Positions 38,826 to 50,247 of a DNA stretch of 64,000 bases are shown here, one piece after another (position 1 is the stretch's first letter; each line of letters starts with the position of its first letter). Source of the stretch: Vibrio rhizosphaerae (GTDB taxonomy: Bacteria; Pseudomonadota; Gammaproteobacteria; Enterobacterales; Vibrionaceae); NCBI RefSeq assembly GCF_024347095.1, contig NZ_AP024903.1, positions 2,542,001 through 2,606,000 on the forward strand, in the 5' to 3' direction. The notes under the pieces are model-generated. The model did not search any database, was not told the origin of the DNA, and was given only the letters and a program-made list of their open reading frames with translations. A program made the position numbers and the translations under genes.

Positions 38826-41246
38826 TTAGAAAGTTTTACCTATCGTGAAGGAGAAGAATTCCTCATCATCTCCTTCATATTTCTTAATCGGCTTAGCAAT
38901 TGCAAACACAAGTGGTCCCATTGGAGACATCCACTGCAATGCAGCCCCATACGACGATCGGTACTTCGTCGGATCAGAATAATCGTAATAGTACGCATTA
39001 CCATAATCTGAACCCCGATCATGATAATTAAATTCAGTATCCCAGACACTTGCCATATCATAGAAAACACTAGTCCGGACCTGATGCTGAGCCTCTTCTG
39101 ATATAAACGGAGTCGGCACGATCAACTCAACACTGGCTTGCATCATTGCATTACCACCAGCCGATTTATTGGTCGCGGTTAATGTACCATTGTTACTATC
39201 TGCGAAGCTTTTGAATACGGCTCTGGGACCTACCGAATTAGAGCTGAATCCTCGTAAAGTCGAGAATCCACCTGCATAGAAGTTCTCATAGAATGGGTAA
39301 AGGTTATCATTATCACCATTTTTCCCATAGCCATTTCCATAGCCCAGCCGTCCTCGGAGTAGCAAGGTAAATTCATGCTGCTTCGTCAATGGCACATATT
39401 GTCTGACATTATATTGCGCCTTGAAATACTGAGTATCAGAACCCGGAACCGTGATTTTATAAGAAGCACGTTGATAATTACCTTCCGTCGGGAAATACCC
39501 TTTATTGAGATTATTACGTGTCCAAGTAAAATCCAGATCAAAATCGTCAGTTGTAAAATTAGCAGTTGAACCTGAATTGGCATCGATGCCCTGAGACATC
39601 AAGAACTTTTCAATTTGCAAATAAGGGGACAGATTGCCAATCATGTTATGTGTATACCCGATGCCAAACGCAAAGCGGTTGAGCTCATCGTAAGGGAATC
39701 CCCACGTCAGATTGGTTCCGTAACTTTTGTTGGTATAGTCAACAATCCCGGCTTCGGACGCCTCAAATTCATTATAGAAGATCTTTCCGCCTAAGCTTAC
39801 ACCATCTAAATTCCAATACGGATCGTTATAGCTCAAAGTGACATTTTTCTGATAATCATTAATGGTCGTCGTAATACCAACACTGTTTCCGGTTCCCAAG
39901 AAGTTTTCTTGTTGTAATCCGACCTGAAAACTCATGCCTGATTCGGTACCATAACCAATACCGAAATTGACACTACCTGAATTGGCTTCTTTGACGTTAT
40001 AGACGAGATCGACCTGATCATCACTGCCCGGCACCCGAACAGTCTGTACATCAACCGTTTCAAAAAATCCCAGACGATTCAAACGTGTTTTTCCGGCATC
40101 AATCGATTTAGAATTCAGCCAGCTACCTTCCATCTGGCGCATTTCACGACGCAGCACTTCGTCTTTAGTCACCGTATTACCGACAAAACGAATATCTCGG
40201 ACGTAAATTCGCTTCCCGGGAGAAACCTGAACGACAAGAGAAACTTCTTGCGTGTCGTCATCAAACTCAGGGATGGTTCGAACGGTCGGATAAGCATAGC
40301 CAGACTCACCAAGAATCTTCTTGATGCTACTTTCCATTGCCGTCACAGAAGACCCTTTATAGATATCCCCTTTGGCAAAAGGAACCAGCGTCTCGAACTC
40401 TTTTTCTTTGCCGATTAAATCGCCTCTGAAAGACACTTTTTTAACCGTATATGGCCGCCCCTCATTTAAGTTGAGGGTAATATAAACCCCCTTCTTATCA
40501 GGAGAGATTGAAACTTGCGTCGAATCAACCTGAAACTTCAGGTACCCACGATCAAGATAGAATGACTTGAGTTTCTCCAAATCACCCGCAAGAATCTGCT
40601 TTTGGTACTTATCTGAAGATAAGAAGTTCCACCATGAAACATCGGCATTCAGATCAAAGCGAGCCAGTAACTCTTTATCACTGAATACATGGTTGCCAAT
40701 GAAATTGATCTGTTGAATCTTGGCAGAAACACCTTCGGTAAACACAAATTTGAGATCAGCCCGATTACGCGGTAACGGCGTAACAACCGCTTTCACTGTT
40801 GCGTTGTATTTCCCGACACTGTAGTAGAAATCTTCCAGACCTTTTTCAATGTTACTCAGCGCGGTACGATCAAGTGCTTCGCCAACCCGAACACCTGAAG
40901 CTTTCAGATTTTCAGTTAGCTGCTCATCTTTAATCGCTTTATTACCGGAAAAAGAGACACTGGAAATCGTTGGTCGCTCTTTTACTTTAACGACCAGCGT
41001 TCCCTTATCCCGAAATACCTGAATATTTTCAAAATTACCGGATGAATAGAGTGCCTTGATTAAATCGGCAATGTCCTGAGATCCAATCGTGTCTCCAACA
41101 CGAATCGGCATTTTCAATAATGCAGCCCCAAGCGTGACACGTTGCAATCCATCAACTTGAATGTCCTGAACAACAAACCGCTCGGCACCATAAACAGACA
41201 TACTGCTGACAAGCGCTGTTGTCAGGATAAGCTTTTTTATCGCCAT
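38826..41246 (-). CDS. bamA: Outer-membrane protein assembly factor BamA
   Basis: Core of the BAM complex that inserts beta-barrels into the outer membrane. 806 residues. Signal peptide (cleaved after SVYG-A, start of mature ERFVVQDI), five POTRA domains (about 22-420; [36 protein letters not shown]), then a 16-strand barrel ending in an aromatic (IGKTF). The lid-loop motif [15 protein letters not shown] is intact. The frame can be read to a TTG at 41273, but the ATG at 41246 (MAIKKL) matches the family. Confidence 0.97.
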   Translation of the reverse strand: MAIKKLILTTALVSSMSVYGAERFVVQDIQVDGLQRVTLGAALLKMPIRVGDTIGSQDIADLIKALYSSGNFENIQVFRDKGTLVVKVKERPTISSVSFSGNKAIKDEQLTENLKASGVRVGEALDRTALSNIEKGLEDFYYSVGKYNATVKAVVTPLPRNRADLKFVFTEGVSAKIQQINFIGNHVFSDKELLARFDLNADVSWWNFLSSDKYQKQILAGDLEKLKSFYLDRGYLKFQVDSTQVSISPDKKGVYITLNLNEGRPYTVKKVSFRGDLIGKEKEFETLVPFAKGDIYKGSSVTAMESSIKKILGESGYAYPTVRTIPEFDDDTQEVSLVVQVSPGKRIYVRDIRFVGNTVTKDEVLRREMRQMEGSWLNSKSIDAGKTRLNRLGFFETVDVQTVRVPGSDDQVDLVYNVKEANSGSVNFGIGYGTESGMSFQVGLQQENFLGTGNSVGITTTINDYQKNVTLSYNDPYWNLDGVSLGGKIFYNEFEASEAGIVDYTNKSYGTNLTWGFPYDELNRFAFGIGYTHNMIGNLSPYLQIEKFLMSQGIDANSGSTANFTTDDFDLDFTWTRNNLNKGYFPTEGNYQRASYKITVPGSDTQYFKAQYNVRQYVPLTKQHEFTLLLRGRLGYGNGYGKNGDNDNLYPFYENFYAGGFSTLRGFSSNSVGPRAVFKSFADSNNGTLTATNKSAGGNAMMQASVELIVPTPFISEEAQHQVRTSVFYDMASVWDTEFNYHDRGSDYGNAYYYDYSDPTKYRSSYGAALQWMSPMGPLVFAIAKPIKKYEGDDEEFFSFTIGKTF

Positions 41247-41297
41247 CGTTATTCTAATTATTCCTTTGTACAACCATGCCCAATCAATGCAGATTCA

Positions 41298-42656
41298 TCA
41301 CAGGCGTGTAAAGTCATTAAACATGGCAATTGCCATGAGTGAAAAAATAATTGCGCCACCGATTCGGTACCCAATCTCTTGAACCTTTTCCGGTACAGGA
41401 TGTCTGGTAATTGCTTCAATTGCAAAAAACATCAGATGTCCCCCATCCAACATCGGAAGCGGCACTAAATTGATGATTCCCAGATTAATGCTAATTAATG
41501 CCAAAAAACCCAAGAAGTAAACCAATCCATATTCTGCTGTCGTTCCGGCACCTTTCGCGATTGAAATCGGCCCGCTTAGATTATTCAGTCCGACATCACC
41601 AACCAACAGCTTTTTCAGCATGCTGAGAGTCAGATGAATCACCTGTCCCGTTTTCTCAACTGCTTTAGGAAGTGCCTCAAAAACACCGTATTGTAAATTA
41701 TATCGATAGTTCGCCGGCCACTTATCCACTGTTGGGGAGATCCCCGCAAAACCGATAGTTCGCCCATCAGATAATGTTTTCTCATTCGGCGTCAACGTGA
41801 TATCAAGATGCTGTCCATCTCTTAATACCGACAGTGACAGTGCCTCATTCGGGCTATCTTGTACCGATTGAACTAGCTGCTGCCATGAAGACACAGCTTT
41901 ACCGTTGATAGCAACAATTTTATCACCTTTTGCTAATCCGGCGACAGCACCGGCACCATTGTCAATCACCTGTTCCAAAACGGTTGAGACCTTCGGTGAA
42001 TATGGCTTAAAACCAAGAGCCTTCATTGGAGACTCTTTTTCAGGGTCAAAGTTCCATGATGACAGGTCAAGATGCAAAATTTCCTGATGTCCGATCGCAT
42101 CAGGTTCACGGACTGTCAGTGTCATTTGCGATTCACCGATATGGGAGATAAGTTCCATATTAACTGACTCCCAATCCCCGGTTTCAACACCGGACACCGA
42201 CTGAATTTCCATACCAGAACGTAATCCGGCATCCGCAACAATCGAAGTCGGTGCAACTTCGCCAACAACAGGCTTTACTGCAGGAATCCCGATACAATAC
42301 ACTGCCCAGTAAGCGAAAATTGCAAACAAAAAGTTAAAAACCGGCCCCGCTGCAACAATTGCCGTCCGTCGCCATAAACTTTTCTGATCAAAAGCCAAAT
42401 GCCGCAAATGTTCAGGGACCTCAGCGACTCGGCTATCAAGCATCTTCACATATCCCCCCAACGGGATGACTGAAATGCTATATTCGGTTCCATCCTTGGC
42501 GATACGACGCCAAATAGAGCGCCCAAACCCAATTGAAAACTTCTCGACCTTAACGCCACAACGACGCGCAACCCAGAAGTGGCCGAATTCATGGACGGCA
42601 ACCAGAATACCCAGTGCCAGAATGAATGAAATGAGGTTCCACAGAATACTGTTCAT
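41298..42656 (-). CDS. rseP: Regulated intramembrane protease RseP
   Basis: Site-2 zinc protease that cleaves RseA to release sigma-E and also removes signal peptides. 452 residues. HEFGH (H22, E23, H26) lies in the first membrane segment. Two PDZ domains occupy about 110-310 in the periplasm, and [15 protein letters not shown] carries the third zinc ligand Asp. Next to bamA, skp and lpx genes, it links envelope stress to outer-membrane assembly. Its ATG overlaps the dxr stop region by 4 bases. Confidence 0.97.
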   Translation of the reverse strand: MNSILWNLISFILALGILVAVHEFGHFWVARRCGVKVEKFSIGFGRSIWRRIAKDGTEYSISVIPLGGYVKMLDSRVAEVPEHLRHLAFDQKSLWRRTAIVAAGPVFNFLFAIFAYWAVYCIGIPAVKPVVGEVAPTSIVADAGLRSGMEIQSVSGVETGDWESVNMELISHIGESQMTLTVREPDAIGHQEILHLDLSSWNFDPEKESPMKALGFKPYSPKVSTVLEQVIDNGAGAVAGLAKGDKIVAINGKAVSSWQQLVQSVQDSPNEALSLSVLRDGQHLDITLTPNEKTLSDGRTIGFAGISPTVDKWPANYRYNLQYGVFEALPKAVEKTGQVIHLTLSMLKKLLVGDVGLNNLSGPISIAKGAGTTAEYGLVYFLGFLALISINLGIINLVPLPMLDGGHLMFFAIEAITRHPVPEKVQEIGYRIGGAIIFSLMAIAMFNDFTRL

Positions 42657-43864
42657 AACGAATACTCTTTGACTAATTGCTGTGCCGATTGTCGCGCTAT
42701 CTTATCGAGCTCGAGCAGAGATTCCAAATCCATCACTGAAGAGGCGCGTGCTGTTGCACACATCTTTGATAAAACACGTTCATTAATGACGGCAATATCT
42801 GTAAAACGAATGCCACGATTTAAAAATGCTGCAACGGCAATTTCATTTGCGGCATTTAGCGACGTCGTCGCGTGTTGCCCTTCATAACAAGCATCAATCG
42901 CCAGTTGTAAACAAGGATAACGCGCCATATCAGCCTGCATAAATGTCAGCTCACTCAACTGCGAAAAATCCAGGGGCGCAACCCCTGATGAAAGACGCTG
43001 TTCAGGATACCCCATGACATGAGCAATCGGCGTTGCCATATCAGGCTCACCTAACTGCGCAATCACACTACCATCCCGGTATTGCACCATCGAATGAATG
43101 ACGGACTGAGGATGAATCAGAACCTTAAGCTGATCGCGTGACGTATTAAACAACCACTTCGCTTCAATGTACTCAAGTCCTTTATTCATCATGGTAGCTG
43201 AATCAACAGAAATCTTAGGACCCATCGACCAATTTGGATGAGCGATAGCCTGCTCTGGCGTGACATCGGCAAGTGTATGAATCGGACTATAGCGAAATGG
43301 TCCGCCGGAACCGGTTAATAAGAGATGTGAGATACCATTTTCAGCCAGATTACACCGGCCTAAAACTTGCTGACAATTTGAAGGAAGTGACTGAAAGATT
43401 GCATTATGCTCACTGTCAACTGGAAGTAACTGAGCACCATATTCTTCGACGGCATTAATAAATAACTGCCCGGACATCACTAAGGCTTCTTTATTTGCCA
43501 ATAACACCCGTTTCCCAGCTTGAATCGCAGCCATAGTGGGTAATAATCCGGCAGCCCCCACAATCGCAGACATCACGGTGTCGACCTCGTCAAGAGCCGC
43601 CACGTCACACATGGCTTGTATACCGGATAAGACCTCTGTTTTAGCTGCATCTGACTGTAAACGCAGCCTCAGTTGATGAGCCGCCGATTCTGATGCCATC
43701 ACAGCATATTGGGGTTGCCAGCGACAACACAGTTGATACATTTTCTCAATATCACTGCCGGCAACCAAAGCAACAACTGAAAATCGTTCGGGATTTTCTT
43801 CCATGACCCGAAGTGTACTGGCACCAATAGATCCTGTAGCACCTAAAATGGTTAATTTACGCAT
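42653..43864 (-). CDS. dxr: 1-deoxy-D-xylulose 5-phosphate reductoisomerase
   Basis: Makes MEP from DXP with NADPH, committed step of the non-mevalonate isoprenoid pathway. 403 residues. NADPH site [14 protein letters not shown], then [13 protein letters not shown] (metal Asp and Glu), [10 protein letters not shown] and [15 protein letters not shown] frame from 43894 would add ten residues; the start at 43864 ([14 protein letters not shown]) matches the family. It lies between cdsA and rseP, the Vibrio order. Confidence 0.96.
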   Translation of the reverse strand: MRKLTILGATGSIGASTLRVMEENPERFSVVALVAGSDIEKMYQLCCRWQPQYAVMASESAAHQLRLRLQSDAAKTEVLSGIQAMCDVAALDEVDTVMSAIVGAAGLLPTMAAIQAGKRVLLANKEALVMSGQLFINAVEEYGAQLLPVDSEHNAIFQSLPSNCQQVLGRCNLAENGISHLLLTGSGGPFRYSPIHTLADVTPEQAIAHPNWSMGPKISVDSATMMNKGLEYIEAKWLFNTSRDQLKVLIHPQSVIHSMVQYRDGSVIAQLGEPDMATPIAHVMGYPEQRLSSGVAPLDFSQLSELTFMQADMARYPCLQLAIDACYEGQHATTSLNAANEIAVAAFLNRGIRFTDIAVINERVLSKMCATARASSVMDLESLLELDKIARQSAQQLVKEYSL

Positions 43865-43926
43865 AAAAGAAATCGTATCACTCTTTGGGGACATTATTAC
43901 AAAACCCGAACCGCACCAGCGACTGA

Positions 43927-44769
43927 CTATATCTGAAAATACAGGAAGGCAAAGACAGGAAATGCGGCTGTCAAGCTATCAATGCGATCTAAGATACCAC
44001 CATGTCCGGGAATAATATGACTACTGTCTTTGATTCCTGCGACACGCTTAAACATGCTCTCGACTAAATCACCAAGTACAGAGAAAATAACGGTCACTAG
44101 AATCGTCACTAACATCATGCTGGTACTTGAAAAGTGCAATTCAAACCATTCCACCAACCCAAAAGCAACAAGGCATGCAGCCACAACCCCACCGATTAAA
44201 CCTTCGATGGTTTTATTCGGGCTGACTTCTGGCGCCATCTTATGCTTGCCAAAAAAACGCCCCGAAAAATAAGCAGCACTATCGGCGACCCAAACAATCA
44301 GACAGACAAAAAGGACCAACTTTGCACCGTGGTAAGGATCAGCAGATAATCCTTCTGTTCTCAGCAGTAAAACACTCCAGAAGAATGGAATCAGTGTGAG
44401 CAACCCAAACAGATGTTTGAGTCCTTTGGAATGTTCCCAAAGTGGCCGAGATTTAGGATAAGAAACAGCAAGATAACTTGCAACAATCCACCATAGAAAA
44501 CTACTCCACAACAGGACTTGATAAGGAAGCGGGAGAGTGTGACTCATCGAGAAATTCTCGGGTAAACACCACAAACTCAAACCGCCGATAACAATAGCAG
44601 GAAGCAGCGAAATGAGACGAGCATCTAAGCTAATAAATTGTGTCCATTCCCAAAAGCCAAACAGTACTAACAGTGCTAATACAACAATAAAAATACTCAG
44701 CGGTAATTTAAAAATCCCTAATATAACGAGGGGAGCCAACACCAAGGCGGTAATTATTCTCAGCTTCAA
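43927..44769 (-). CDS. cdsA: Phosphatidate cytidylyltransferase
   Basis: Makes CDP-diacylglycerol from CTP and phosphatidate at the inner membrane; all phospholipid synthesis passes through it. 280 residues with about eight membrane segments. The C-terminal signature [25 protein letters not shown] contains the catalytic Asp residues (pieces: [18 protein letters not shown], then ILDRIDS). The start is TTG: an in-frame stop lies just upstream and AAGG is 9 bases before it. Eleven bases follow uppS. Confidence 0.95.
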   Translation of the reverse strand: MKLRIITALVLAPLVILGIFKLPLSIFIVVLALLVLFGFWEWTQFISLDARLISLLPAIVIGGLSLWCLPENFSMSHTLPLPYQVLLWSSFLWWIVASYLAVSYPKSRPLWEHSKGLKHLFGLLTLIPFFWSVLLLRTEGLSADPYHGAKLVLFVCLIVWVADSAAYFSGRFFGKHKMAPEVSPNKTIEGLIGGVVAACLVAFGLVEWFELHFSSTSMMLVTILVTVIFSVLGDLVESMFKRVAGIKDSSHIIPGHGGILDRIDSLTAAFPVFAFLYFQI

Positions 44770-44780
44770 ATCCTGAACCT

Positions 44781-45536
44781 TTATCTATTATCCATCATTG
44801 CTTTGATTTGCTCACCGGTACATCCAAAACGTCGTTCACGATTCACAAACCAAGTAATTGCTTCAACCAAGCTTTCTTCATTAAAATCTGGCCAAAAGGT
44901 CGGTGTAAAATACAACTCAGCGTAAGCAAGCTGCCACAACATAAAATTACTGATCCGACACTCACCACTGGTTCTAATTAACAGATCAACCTGAGGCAAA
45001 TCGGACATCGTCAGGTATTGAGCCAATACACTTTCGGTGATGTCAGCCGGGGTCAGTTCCCCTGCCACAACTCGTTCAGCGACCTGCCTTGCGGCTTGAG
45101 TAATGTCCCATTGCCCGCCATAGTTTGCTGCAATATTCACAACCATGCCGGAATTCTGAGCCGTCAACATTTCTGTCTGAGCAATTTTATCCTGTAAGCG
45201 AGAATTAAAGCGAGAGGTATCACCAATGACCCGTAATCGAAGATTATTTTTGTGAAGTTTCTTTGCTTCTGTAGACAAAGCGGTAACAAATAACTCCATC
45301 AGCACTCCGACTTCATCTTCAGGCCGGCGCCAATTCTCGCTACTAAAAGCAAATAAAGTGACTGCCTGAATACCTAATTGGGCTGCTGTCGTTATCGTTT
45401 TTCTTACCGCTTTAACACCATTTTTATGTCCAAAAACTCTCGGTTTTCCTCTTGCTTTGGCCCATCGTCCATTACCATCCATAATGATAGCAATATGCTG
45501 AGGAAGTGCGTCAGAAGAGAGTTGTGATTTTTGCAT
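44781..45536 (-). CDS. uppS: Undecaprenyl diphosphate synthase
   Basis: cis-Prenyltransferase making the C55 carrier lipid for peptidoglycan and O-antigen. 251 residues. [15 protein letters not shown] with the catalytic Asp, [18 protein letters not shown] helix ([13 protein letters not shown]), and the C-terminal [20 protein letters not shown] (IPP site). A TTG at 45557 could add seven residues; the ATG at 45536 (MQKSQLSSD) fits family length. Neither start has a strong ribosome-binding site. A terminator separates it from frr. Confidence 0.95.
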   Translation of the reverse strand: MQKSQLSSDALPQHIAIIMDGNGRWAKARGKPRVFGHKNGVKAVRKTITTAAQLGIQAVTLFAFSSENWRRPEDEVGVLMELFVTALSTEAKKLHKNNLRLRVIGDTSRFNSRLQDKIAQTEMLTAQNSGMVVNIAANYGGQWDITQAARQVAERVVAGELTPADITESVLAQYLTMSDLPQVDLLIRTSGECRISNFMLWQLAYAELYFTPTFWPDFNEESLVEAITWFVNRERRFGCTGEQIKAMMDNR

Positions 45537-45572
45537 AAGAAACGAGTTGATTTTCAATAAAAGATTTCAAAC

Positions 45573-45605
45573 AAAAAGGCGCTGTACTGGCTTCGCTCAG
45601 CGCCT
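45573..45605 (-). terminator. Intrinsic terminator between frr and uppS
   Basis: Leftward, AGGCGCTG-N13-CAGCGCCT followed by TTTTT. It lies just after the frr stop. Confidence 0.8.
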
Positions 45606-45630
45606 CAATAATAATATCTGGAAAGACCAA

Positions 45631-46188
45631 TTAAACTTCCATCAACTCTTTTTCTTTTGCAGCAAGAACTTCATCGATATTCTTCACGGCAGTATCAGTC
45701 AGTTTTTGGATGTCTTCTTGAGCTTTACGTTCTTCATCTTCTGAAATTTCTTTATCTTTCAATAAATTTTTCAGTTCTGTGTTAGCATCACGACGAATGT
45801 TACGTACCGCAACCCGTCCACCTTCTGCTTCTCCACGCACAATCTTAACCAAATCACGACGACGCTCTTCCGTCAACGGTGGTAGAGGAACACGAATCAC
45901 TGTACCGGCAGACATCGGGTTTAATCCCAAGTCAGACATCATAATGGCTTTTTCGACCTTCGGTGCCAATTCTTTGTCAAAAACGGTAATTGCAAGCGTT
46001 CTTGAATCTTCTGCAATGACATTCGCAACCTGGTTCAATGGTGTCGCTGCGCCATAATATTCTACGGAAATGCCAGAAAGCAAACTGGGGTGGGCTCGTC
46101 CTGTACGGACTTTAGATAGGTTATTTTTGAGCGCTTCTACGCTCTTTTCCATTCTCTCTTGAGCGTCTTTTTTGATTTCATTAATCAC
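45631..46188 (-). CDS. frr: Ribosome recycling factor
   Basis: With EF-G it splits post-termination ribosomes. 185 residues, same as E. coli. tRNA-shaped protein with a three-helix bundle and the family strings [24 protein letters not shown] and [18 protein letters not shown]. It starts at GTG with AAGG 7 bases upstream. In the rpsB-tsf-pyrH-frr cluster. Confidence 0.97.
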   Translation of the reverse strand: MINEIKKDAQERMEKSVEALKNNLSKVRTGRAHPSLLSGISVEYYGAATPLNQVANVIAEDSRTLAITVFDKELAPKVEKAIMMSDLGLNPMSAGTVIRVPLPPLTEERRRDLVKIVRGEAEGGRVAVRNIRRDANTELKNLLKDKEISEDEERKAQEDIQKLTDTAVKNIDEVLAAKEKELMEV

Positions 46189-46222
46189 ATTATCACCTTA
46201 ATTCTTACTCAACCTATACAGA

Positions 46223-46960
46223 TTACAATGAAGCCTCGTTGTTAATGAGTGTCCCTTCAGCTTCCCCCATCACAATACGACGCAAAGCTCCAGGTTTATT
46301 CATATTAAAGACTCGGATTGGCATTTTATGATCTCTGGCAAGCGTAAAGGCTGCCAAGTCCATAACCCGTAGTTCCTTTTCAAGGACATCGTTATAAGTC
46401 AGCCTATCATACAGTTCTGCATCAGGGTTTGCTACCGGATCAGCACTATAAACACCATCAACTTTTGTGGCTTTGAGCACAACATCCGCTTCAATCTCAA
46501 TACCACGTAAACATGCAGCAGAATCAGTTGTGAAGAAAGGATTTCCCGTCCCTGCTGAAAAGATCACCACACGTCCCTGACGAAGCTGACTGATAGCATT
46601 GGCCCAGTTATAATCATCACACACACCATTAAGCGGAATGGCAGACATCACACGAGCATTCACATAAGCCCGGTGCAATGCGTCACGCATGGCCAGTCCG
46701 TTCATGACGGTTGCCAACATCCCCATGTGGTCACCGACAACACGATTCATTCCTGCTTTGGCAAGTCCTTCACCACGAAATAGGTTTCCACCACCAATCA
46801 CAACACCAACCTGAACGCCTAACTCTACCAGTTCTTTCACTTCCTGAGCCATCCGATCAAGCACGGTCGGATCAATACCAAAGCCTTGCTCACCTTGCAG
46901 AGCTTCACCACTGAGTTTTAACAAAATACGTTGATATGCAGGTTTCGGATTCGTTGTCAT
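46223..46960 (-). CDS. pyrH: UMP kinase
   Basis: Phosphorylates UMP to UDP; hexameric, activated by GTP and inhibited by UTP. 245 residues. The amino-acid-kinase fold shows [36 protein letters not shown] and [20 protein letters not shown] (split after GIEIE). The frame extends to 46990, but GAAGG is 8 bases before the ATG at 46960, which matches the family start. Confidence 0.97.
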   Translation of the reverse strand: MTTNPKPAYQRILLKLSGEALQGEQGFGIDPTVLDRMAQEVKELVELGVQVGVVIGGGNLFRGEGLAKAGMNRVVGDHMGMLATVMNGLAMRDALHRAYVNARVMSAIPLNGVCDDYNWANAISQLRQGRVVIFSAGTGNPFFTTDSAACLRGIEIEADVVLKATKVDGVYSADPVANPDAELYDRLTYNDVLEKELRVMDLAAFTLARDHKMPIRVFNMNKPGALRRIVMGEAEGTLINNEASL

Positions 46961-47070
46961 GGTGTTTACCTTCTCAAGAAAGTTATTCATCGATTAATGG
47001 TCATGAATAGATGCTTGCAGACAATTATAAACACATATTCATCACAATTAATGATGGTTTTATTCGTGAA

Positions 47071-47098
47071 AAGACCGTAGCCATAGCCACGGTCCTTT
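47071..47098 (-). terminator. tsf terminator
   Basis: Leftward, GACCGT-N10-ACGGTC followed by TTTT, 20-50 bases past the tsf stop and 110 bases before pyrH. Confidence 0.7.
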
Positions 47099-47120
47099 TA
47101 ATCGCTTCACGAATCAGAAA

Positions 47121-47963
47121 TTAACCTTTCTGAGCCAGTGCAACTTCTTCAGCAAAACTTAGGCTTTCTTTCTTTTCAATCCCTTCGCCGACTTCAAGAC
47201 GGACAAATGCAGAAACAGAAGCACCTTTTTCTTTCAAAATTTCGCCAACAGATTTTTTAGGTTCCATCACGAAAGGCTGACCAGTCAGAGAAACTTCGCC
47301 TGTGAATTTCTTCATCCGGCCTTCAACCATTTTCTCTGCGATTTCTTTTGGCTTGCCTTCATTCATCGCGATTTCGACTTGAACTTCACGCTCTTTCGCA
47401 ACAACGTCAGCAGGTACATCGTCAGGTGTTACATATTCAGGGCGAGATGCAGCAACATGCATTGCGATGTGCTTAAGTGTTTCAGCGTCGCCTTCACCGG
47501 CAACCACAACACCAATTTTCTCACCGTGACGATAAGACGCCATCGCTGAACCTTCAATGTACTGAACACGACGGATAGTGACGTTCTCACCGATTTTTGC
47601 AACTAGTGCAACGCGTGTATCTTCAAATTTAGCCTGTAGTTCTTCTACAGATGCTTTAGAAGCAAGTGCTTCAGCAGCGACTTCCTGAGCAAATGCGCCA
47701 AAGTTTTCATCTTTCGCAACAAAGTCAGTTTGGCAATTCACTTCAAGAAGAACGGCAATGCCTTCACCTTCTTTGATAATGATAGCGCCTTCAGCTGCCA
47801 GGTTACCTGCTTTTTTAGCAGCTTTAGCAGCACCACTTTTACGCATGTTTTCGATTGCAAGTTCAATATCGCCGTCTGTTTCAACAAGCGCTTTCTTACA
47901 TTCCATCATACCTGCGCCAGTACGCTCGCGCAGTTCTTTTACTAGAGCAGCAGTAACAGCCAT
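47121..47963 (-). CDS. tsf: Elongation factor Ts
   Basis: Guanine-nucleotide exchange factor for EF-Tu. 280 residues. N-terminal UBA-like domain ([19 protein letters not shown]), then the core with [13 protein letters not shown], which contains the conserved TDFV loop that contacts EF-Tu. It follows rpsB by 130 bases containing a hairpin. Confidence 0.98.
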   Translation of the reverse strand: MAVTAALVKELRERTGAGMMECKKALVETDGDIELAIENMRKSGAAKAAKKAGNLAAEGAIIIKEGEGIAVLLEVNCQTDFVAKDENFGAFAQEVAAEALASKASVEELQAKFEDTRVALVAKIGENVTIRRVQYIEGSAMASYRHGEKIGVVVAGEGDAETLKHIAMHVAASRPEYVTPDDVPADVVAKEREVQVEIAMNEGKPKEIAEKMVEGRMKKFTGEVSLTGQPFVMEPKKSVGEILKEKGASVSAFVRLEVGEGIEKKESLSFAEEVALAQKG

Positions 47964-48002
47964 TCTCTATTCCTCGATTAATTCTGGATATGGTAAAAAT
48001 TA

Positions 48003-48021
48003 GGGGCCATGTTGCGGCCCC
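48003..48021 (-). terminator. Attenuator-like hairpin between rpsB and tsf
   Basis: GGGGCC-N7-GGCCCC, followed leftward by TAATTTTT. It lies inside the rpsB-tsf transcript and could reduce tsf expression relative to rpsB. Confidence 0.6.
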
Positions 48022-48093
48022 CAATGTTAACTATAACCTAGTCGATATGTCACAAATGTTGCACATCAGACTAAGTGTGACTCAGAGCCGCAA

Positions 48094-48822
48094 TTATTCA
48101 GCTTCTACGAAACCATCTTTTTCAGCAACAGCAACAACATCTTTGTTACGGCCTTCGCTGATAGATGAAGCAGCAGCATTCAGATAAAGTTGAACTGCAC
48201 GGATTGCATCATCGTTACCTGGGATAATATAGTCAACACCATCTGGATTAGAGTTCGTATCAACGACTGCGAATACAGGGATACCCAGATTGTTCGCTTC
48301 TTTAACTGCGATGTGCTCGTGATCAGCATCGATGATGAACAGAGCGTCTGGTAAACCACCCATATCTTTGATACCACCAAGAGATTTCTCGAGCTTCTCC
48401 ATTTCGCGAGTACGCATCAGAGCTTCTTTCTTGGTCAGCTTGTCGAAAGTACCGTCTGTTGATTGAGCTTCAAGGTCTTTTAGACGCTTGATTGACTGAC
48501 GAACGGTTTTCCAGTTGGTTAACATGCCGCCTAACCAGCGGTTGTTAACATAGTATTGGTTGCTTGCTAATGCAGCTTCTTTTACAGATTCAGATGCAGC
48601 GCGCTTTGTCCCTACAAAAAGAACTTTTCCTTTCTTCTCACCGATTTTTGCCAGCTCAGCCAGCGCTTCGTTGAACATTGGAACAGTTTTTTCTAGGTTA
48701 ATGATATGAACACGGTTACGAGCACCGAAAATGAAAGGCTTCATTTTTGGGTTCCAGTAACGAGTCTGGTGACCAAAGTGAACACCAGCTTTCAGCATAT
48801 CGCGCATTGATACAGTTGCCAT
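48094..48822 (-). CDS. rpsB: 30S ribosomal protein S2
   Basis: Small-subunit protein needed for S1 binding. 242 residues (E. coli 241). [36 protein letters not shown] and [20 protein letters not shown] are family landmarks. A frame from 48855 adds 11 residues, but AGAGG lies 9 bases before the ATG at 48822, the family start. A structured leader and a GC-rich discriminator promoter precede it. Confidence 0.98.
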   Translation of the reverse strand: MATVSMRDMLKAGVHFGHQTRYWNPKMKPFIFGARNRVHIINLEKTVPMFNEALAELAKIGEKKGKVLFVGTKRAASESVKEAALASNQYYVNNRWLGGMLTNWKTVRQSIKRLKDLEAQSTDGTFDKLTKKEALMRTREMEKLEKSLGGIKDMGGLPDALFIIDADHEHIAVKEANNLGIPVFAVVDTNSNPDGVDYIIPGNDDAIRAVQLYLNAAASSISEGRNKDVVAVAEKDGFVEAE

Positions 48823-48935
48823 ATTTTCATCCTCTATGGGGTTAGGCCTCCACATCCCCCATGCATCCGACCTTTAAACTTTTTTCAGCAAAGGCACCCC
48901 GGAACACGTGTCGGAATGTGTGTGATTTAAAGAAG
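48823..48935 (-). promoter_or_regulatory. S2-type autoregulatory leader of rpsB (candidate)
   Basis: The leftward RNA before rpsB contains GGTCGGATGCATGG, then TGGAGGCCTAACCCCAT and AGAGG before the start. This order (GGUCGGAUG, GGAGG…UAACCCC, Shine-Dalgarno) resembles the conserved gammaproteobacterial rpsB leader bound by S2. The match is from memory, and boundaries are approximate. Confidence 0.5.
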
Positions 48936-49186
48936 TAAATGGAAGGAATGCAAATTCAGTCATATCTCTTGTATGAGACAGGAGTCAAGTCTGTCATTCC
49001 GGCGCGCTTTATATCATATTTTACCGCGGACTGGCTAGAAAAAAATATTGTTACCACGGGAGGTGACCACTGAATAGACAGGTTTATCATGTTGCATTGA
49101 TGTTGCTCGCTTGCGCTCCTCCCCGCGATTGTTAAAATAAGCTATCAGCACGATGCCGTGCATAGCCAATAAAATAGAGATTACCG
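48936..49186. other. Intergenic region between the rpsB leader and map
   Basis: Holds the leftward rpsB promoter region: a -10 like TATAAA (complement of 49008-49013) followed by GCGCGCC, the GC-rich discriminator of stringently controlled ribosomal promoters. No clear -35 is seen. No gene is visible. map has only a weak GAGA before its start. Confidence 0.45.
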
Positions 49187-50029
49187 ATGTCTGTAAATAT
49201 AAAAACCGCAGAAGAAATTGAAAAGATGCGCGTTGCCGGCCAGCTTGCGGCAGATGTACTTGAAATGATTGAACCCCATGTTAAACCCGGTGTAACGACA
49301 GAAGAACTGGATCAAATCTGCCATCGGTACATCACAGAAACGCAACAGGCCATTCCGGCACCGCTCAACTATCATGGCTTCACAAAGTCCATTTGTACGT
49401 CTATCAATCATGTGGTCTGTCATGGTATCCCGGCGACTGAAGATAGTACCTATGGACAAATTCAGCGCCCCGCAGTCTTGAAAGACGGAGATATCATCAA
49501 CATTGATATCACTGTTATTAAAGACGGATACCACGGCGATACCTCCAGAATGTTTTTGGTCGGTGAGGTCTCTCCGGCAGACAAGCGCTTGTGTATGGTG
49601 GCGCAAGAGAGCCTTTATCTGGCAATGAAAATCGTGAAACCCGGAATCCGGCTCGGTGAAATCGGTACTGCGATCGAAAAGTACATTAAAACAAATAATA
49701 AAAATAATCCGCGGATGAAATTTTCGATTGTGAAAGATTACTGTGGTCACGGAATCGGAGCTGGATTCCATGAAGAACCTCAAGTTGTTCATTATAAAAA
49801 CGGGGACAGAACAATTCTGCAGCCAGGAATGACCTTTACCATCGAACCCATGATTAACGCGGGTAAATTTAGCTGCCGCCTCGATGAAGAAGACGGATGG
49901 ACCGTCTATACGGCGGATTGCAAAAACTCAGCGCAATGGGAACATACACTACTCGTTACCGAAACAGGCTGTGAAGTGCTCACCTTACGGAAAGACGAAA
50001 CAATTCCCCGCCATTTGCATAACCTCTAA
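49187..50029 (+). CDS. map: Methionine aminopeptidase, type I
   Basis: Removes the initiator methionine from new proteins. 280 residues. Metal ligands lie in NIDITVIKDGYHGDTS (two Asp), KDYCGHGIGAGFHEEP (His), FTIEPMI (Glu) and SAQWEHTLLVT (Glu). There are short insertions relative to E. coli Map around residues 82-92 (ATEDSTYGQIQRP) and 170 (NNKNNPRM). They do not disrupt the active site. Divergent from rpsB, the conserved position. Confidence 0.96.
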   Translation: MSVNIKTAEEIEKMRVAGQLAADVLEMIEPHVKPGVTTEELDQICHRYITETQQAIPAPLNYHGFTKSICTSINHVVCHGIPATEDSTYGQIQRPAVLKDGDIINIDITVIKDGYHGDTSRMFLVGEVSPADKRLCMVAQESLYLAMKIVKPGIRLGEIGTAIEKYIKTNNKNNPRMKFSIVKDYCGHGIGAGFHEEPQVVHYKNGDRTILQPGMTFTIEPMINAGKFSCRLDEEDGWTVYTADCKNSAQWEHTLLVTETGCEVLTLRKDETIPRHLHNL

Positions 50030-50247
50030 TTCAGGAATTGCCTGCAATGTTGTGATATTCACTGACGTTGCAGGTACCTTTCCATCCGCTAAAAATCATG
50101 ACCACAGACCACTCAATACGATATAAACTCGTTTTATCATGGCTGTTTTTTGCTATGGGACAACGAAGGGAAAAAGTAGGATTATGAATGTATCTTTGAT
50201 AGATTCATATTCACAATCAAGATGTATGTCGCACGGATGCTACGAAT

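Noticed and set aside
49181..49792. 203-codon leftward frame opposite map
   Set aside because: It lies entirely within the conserved map gene on the other strand and reads as an antisense shadow.
49187..50029. Insertions in map as signs of a divergent function
   Set aside because: All five metal ligands are intact and the insertions are surface loops, likely normal for the genus.
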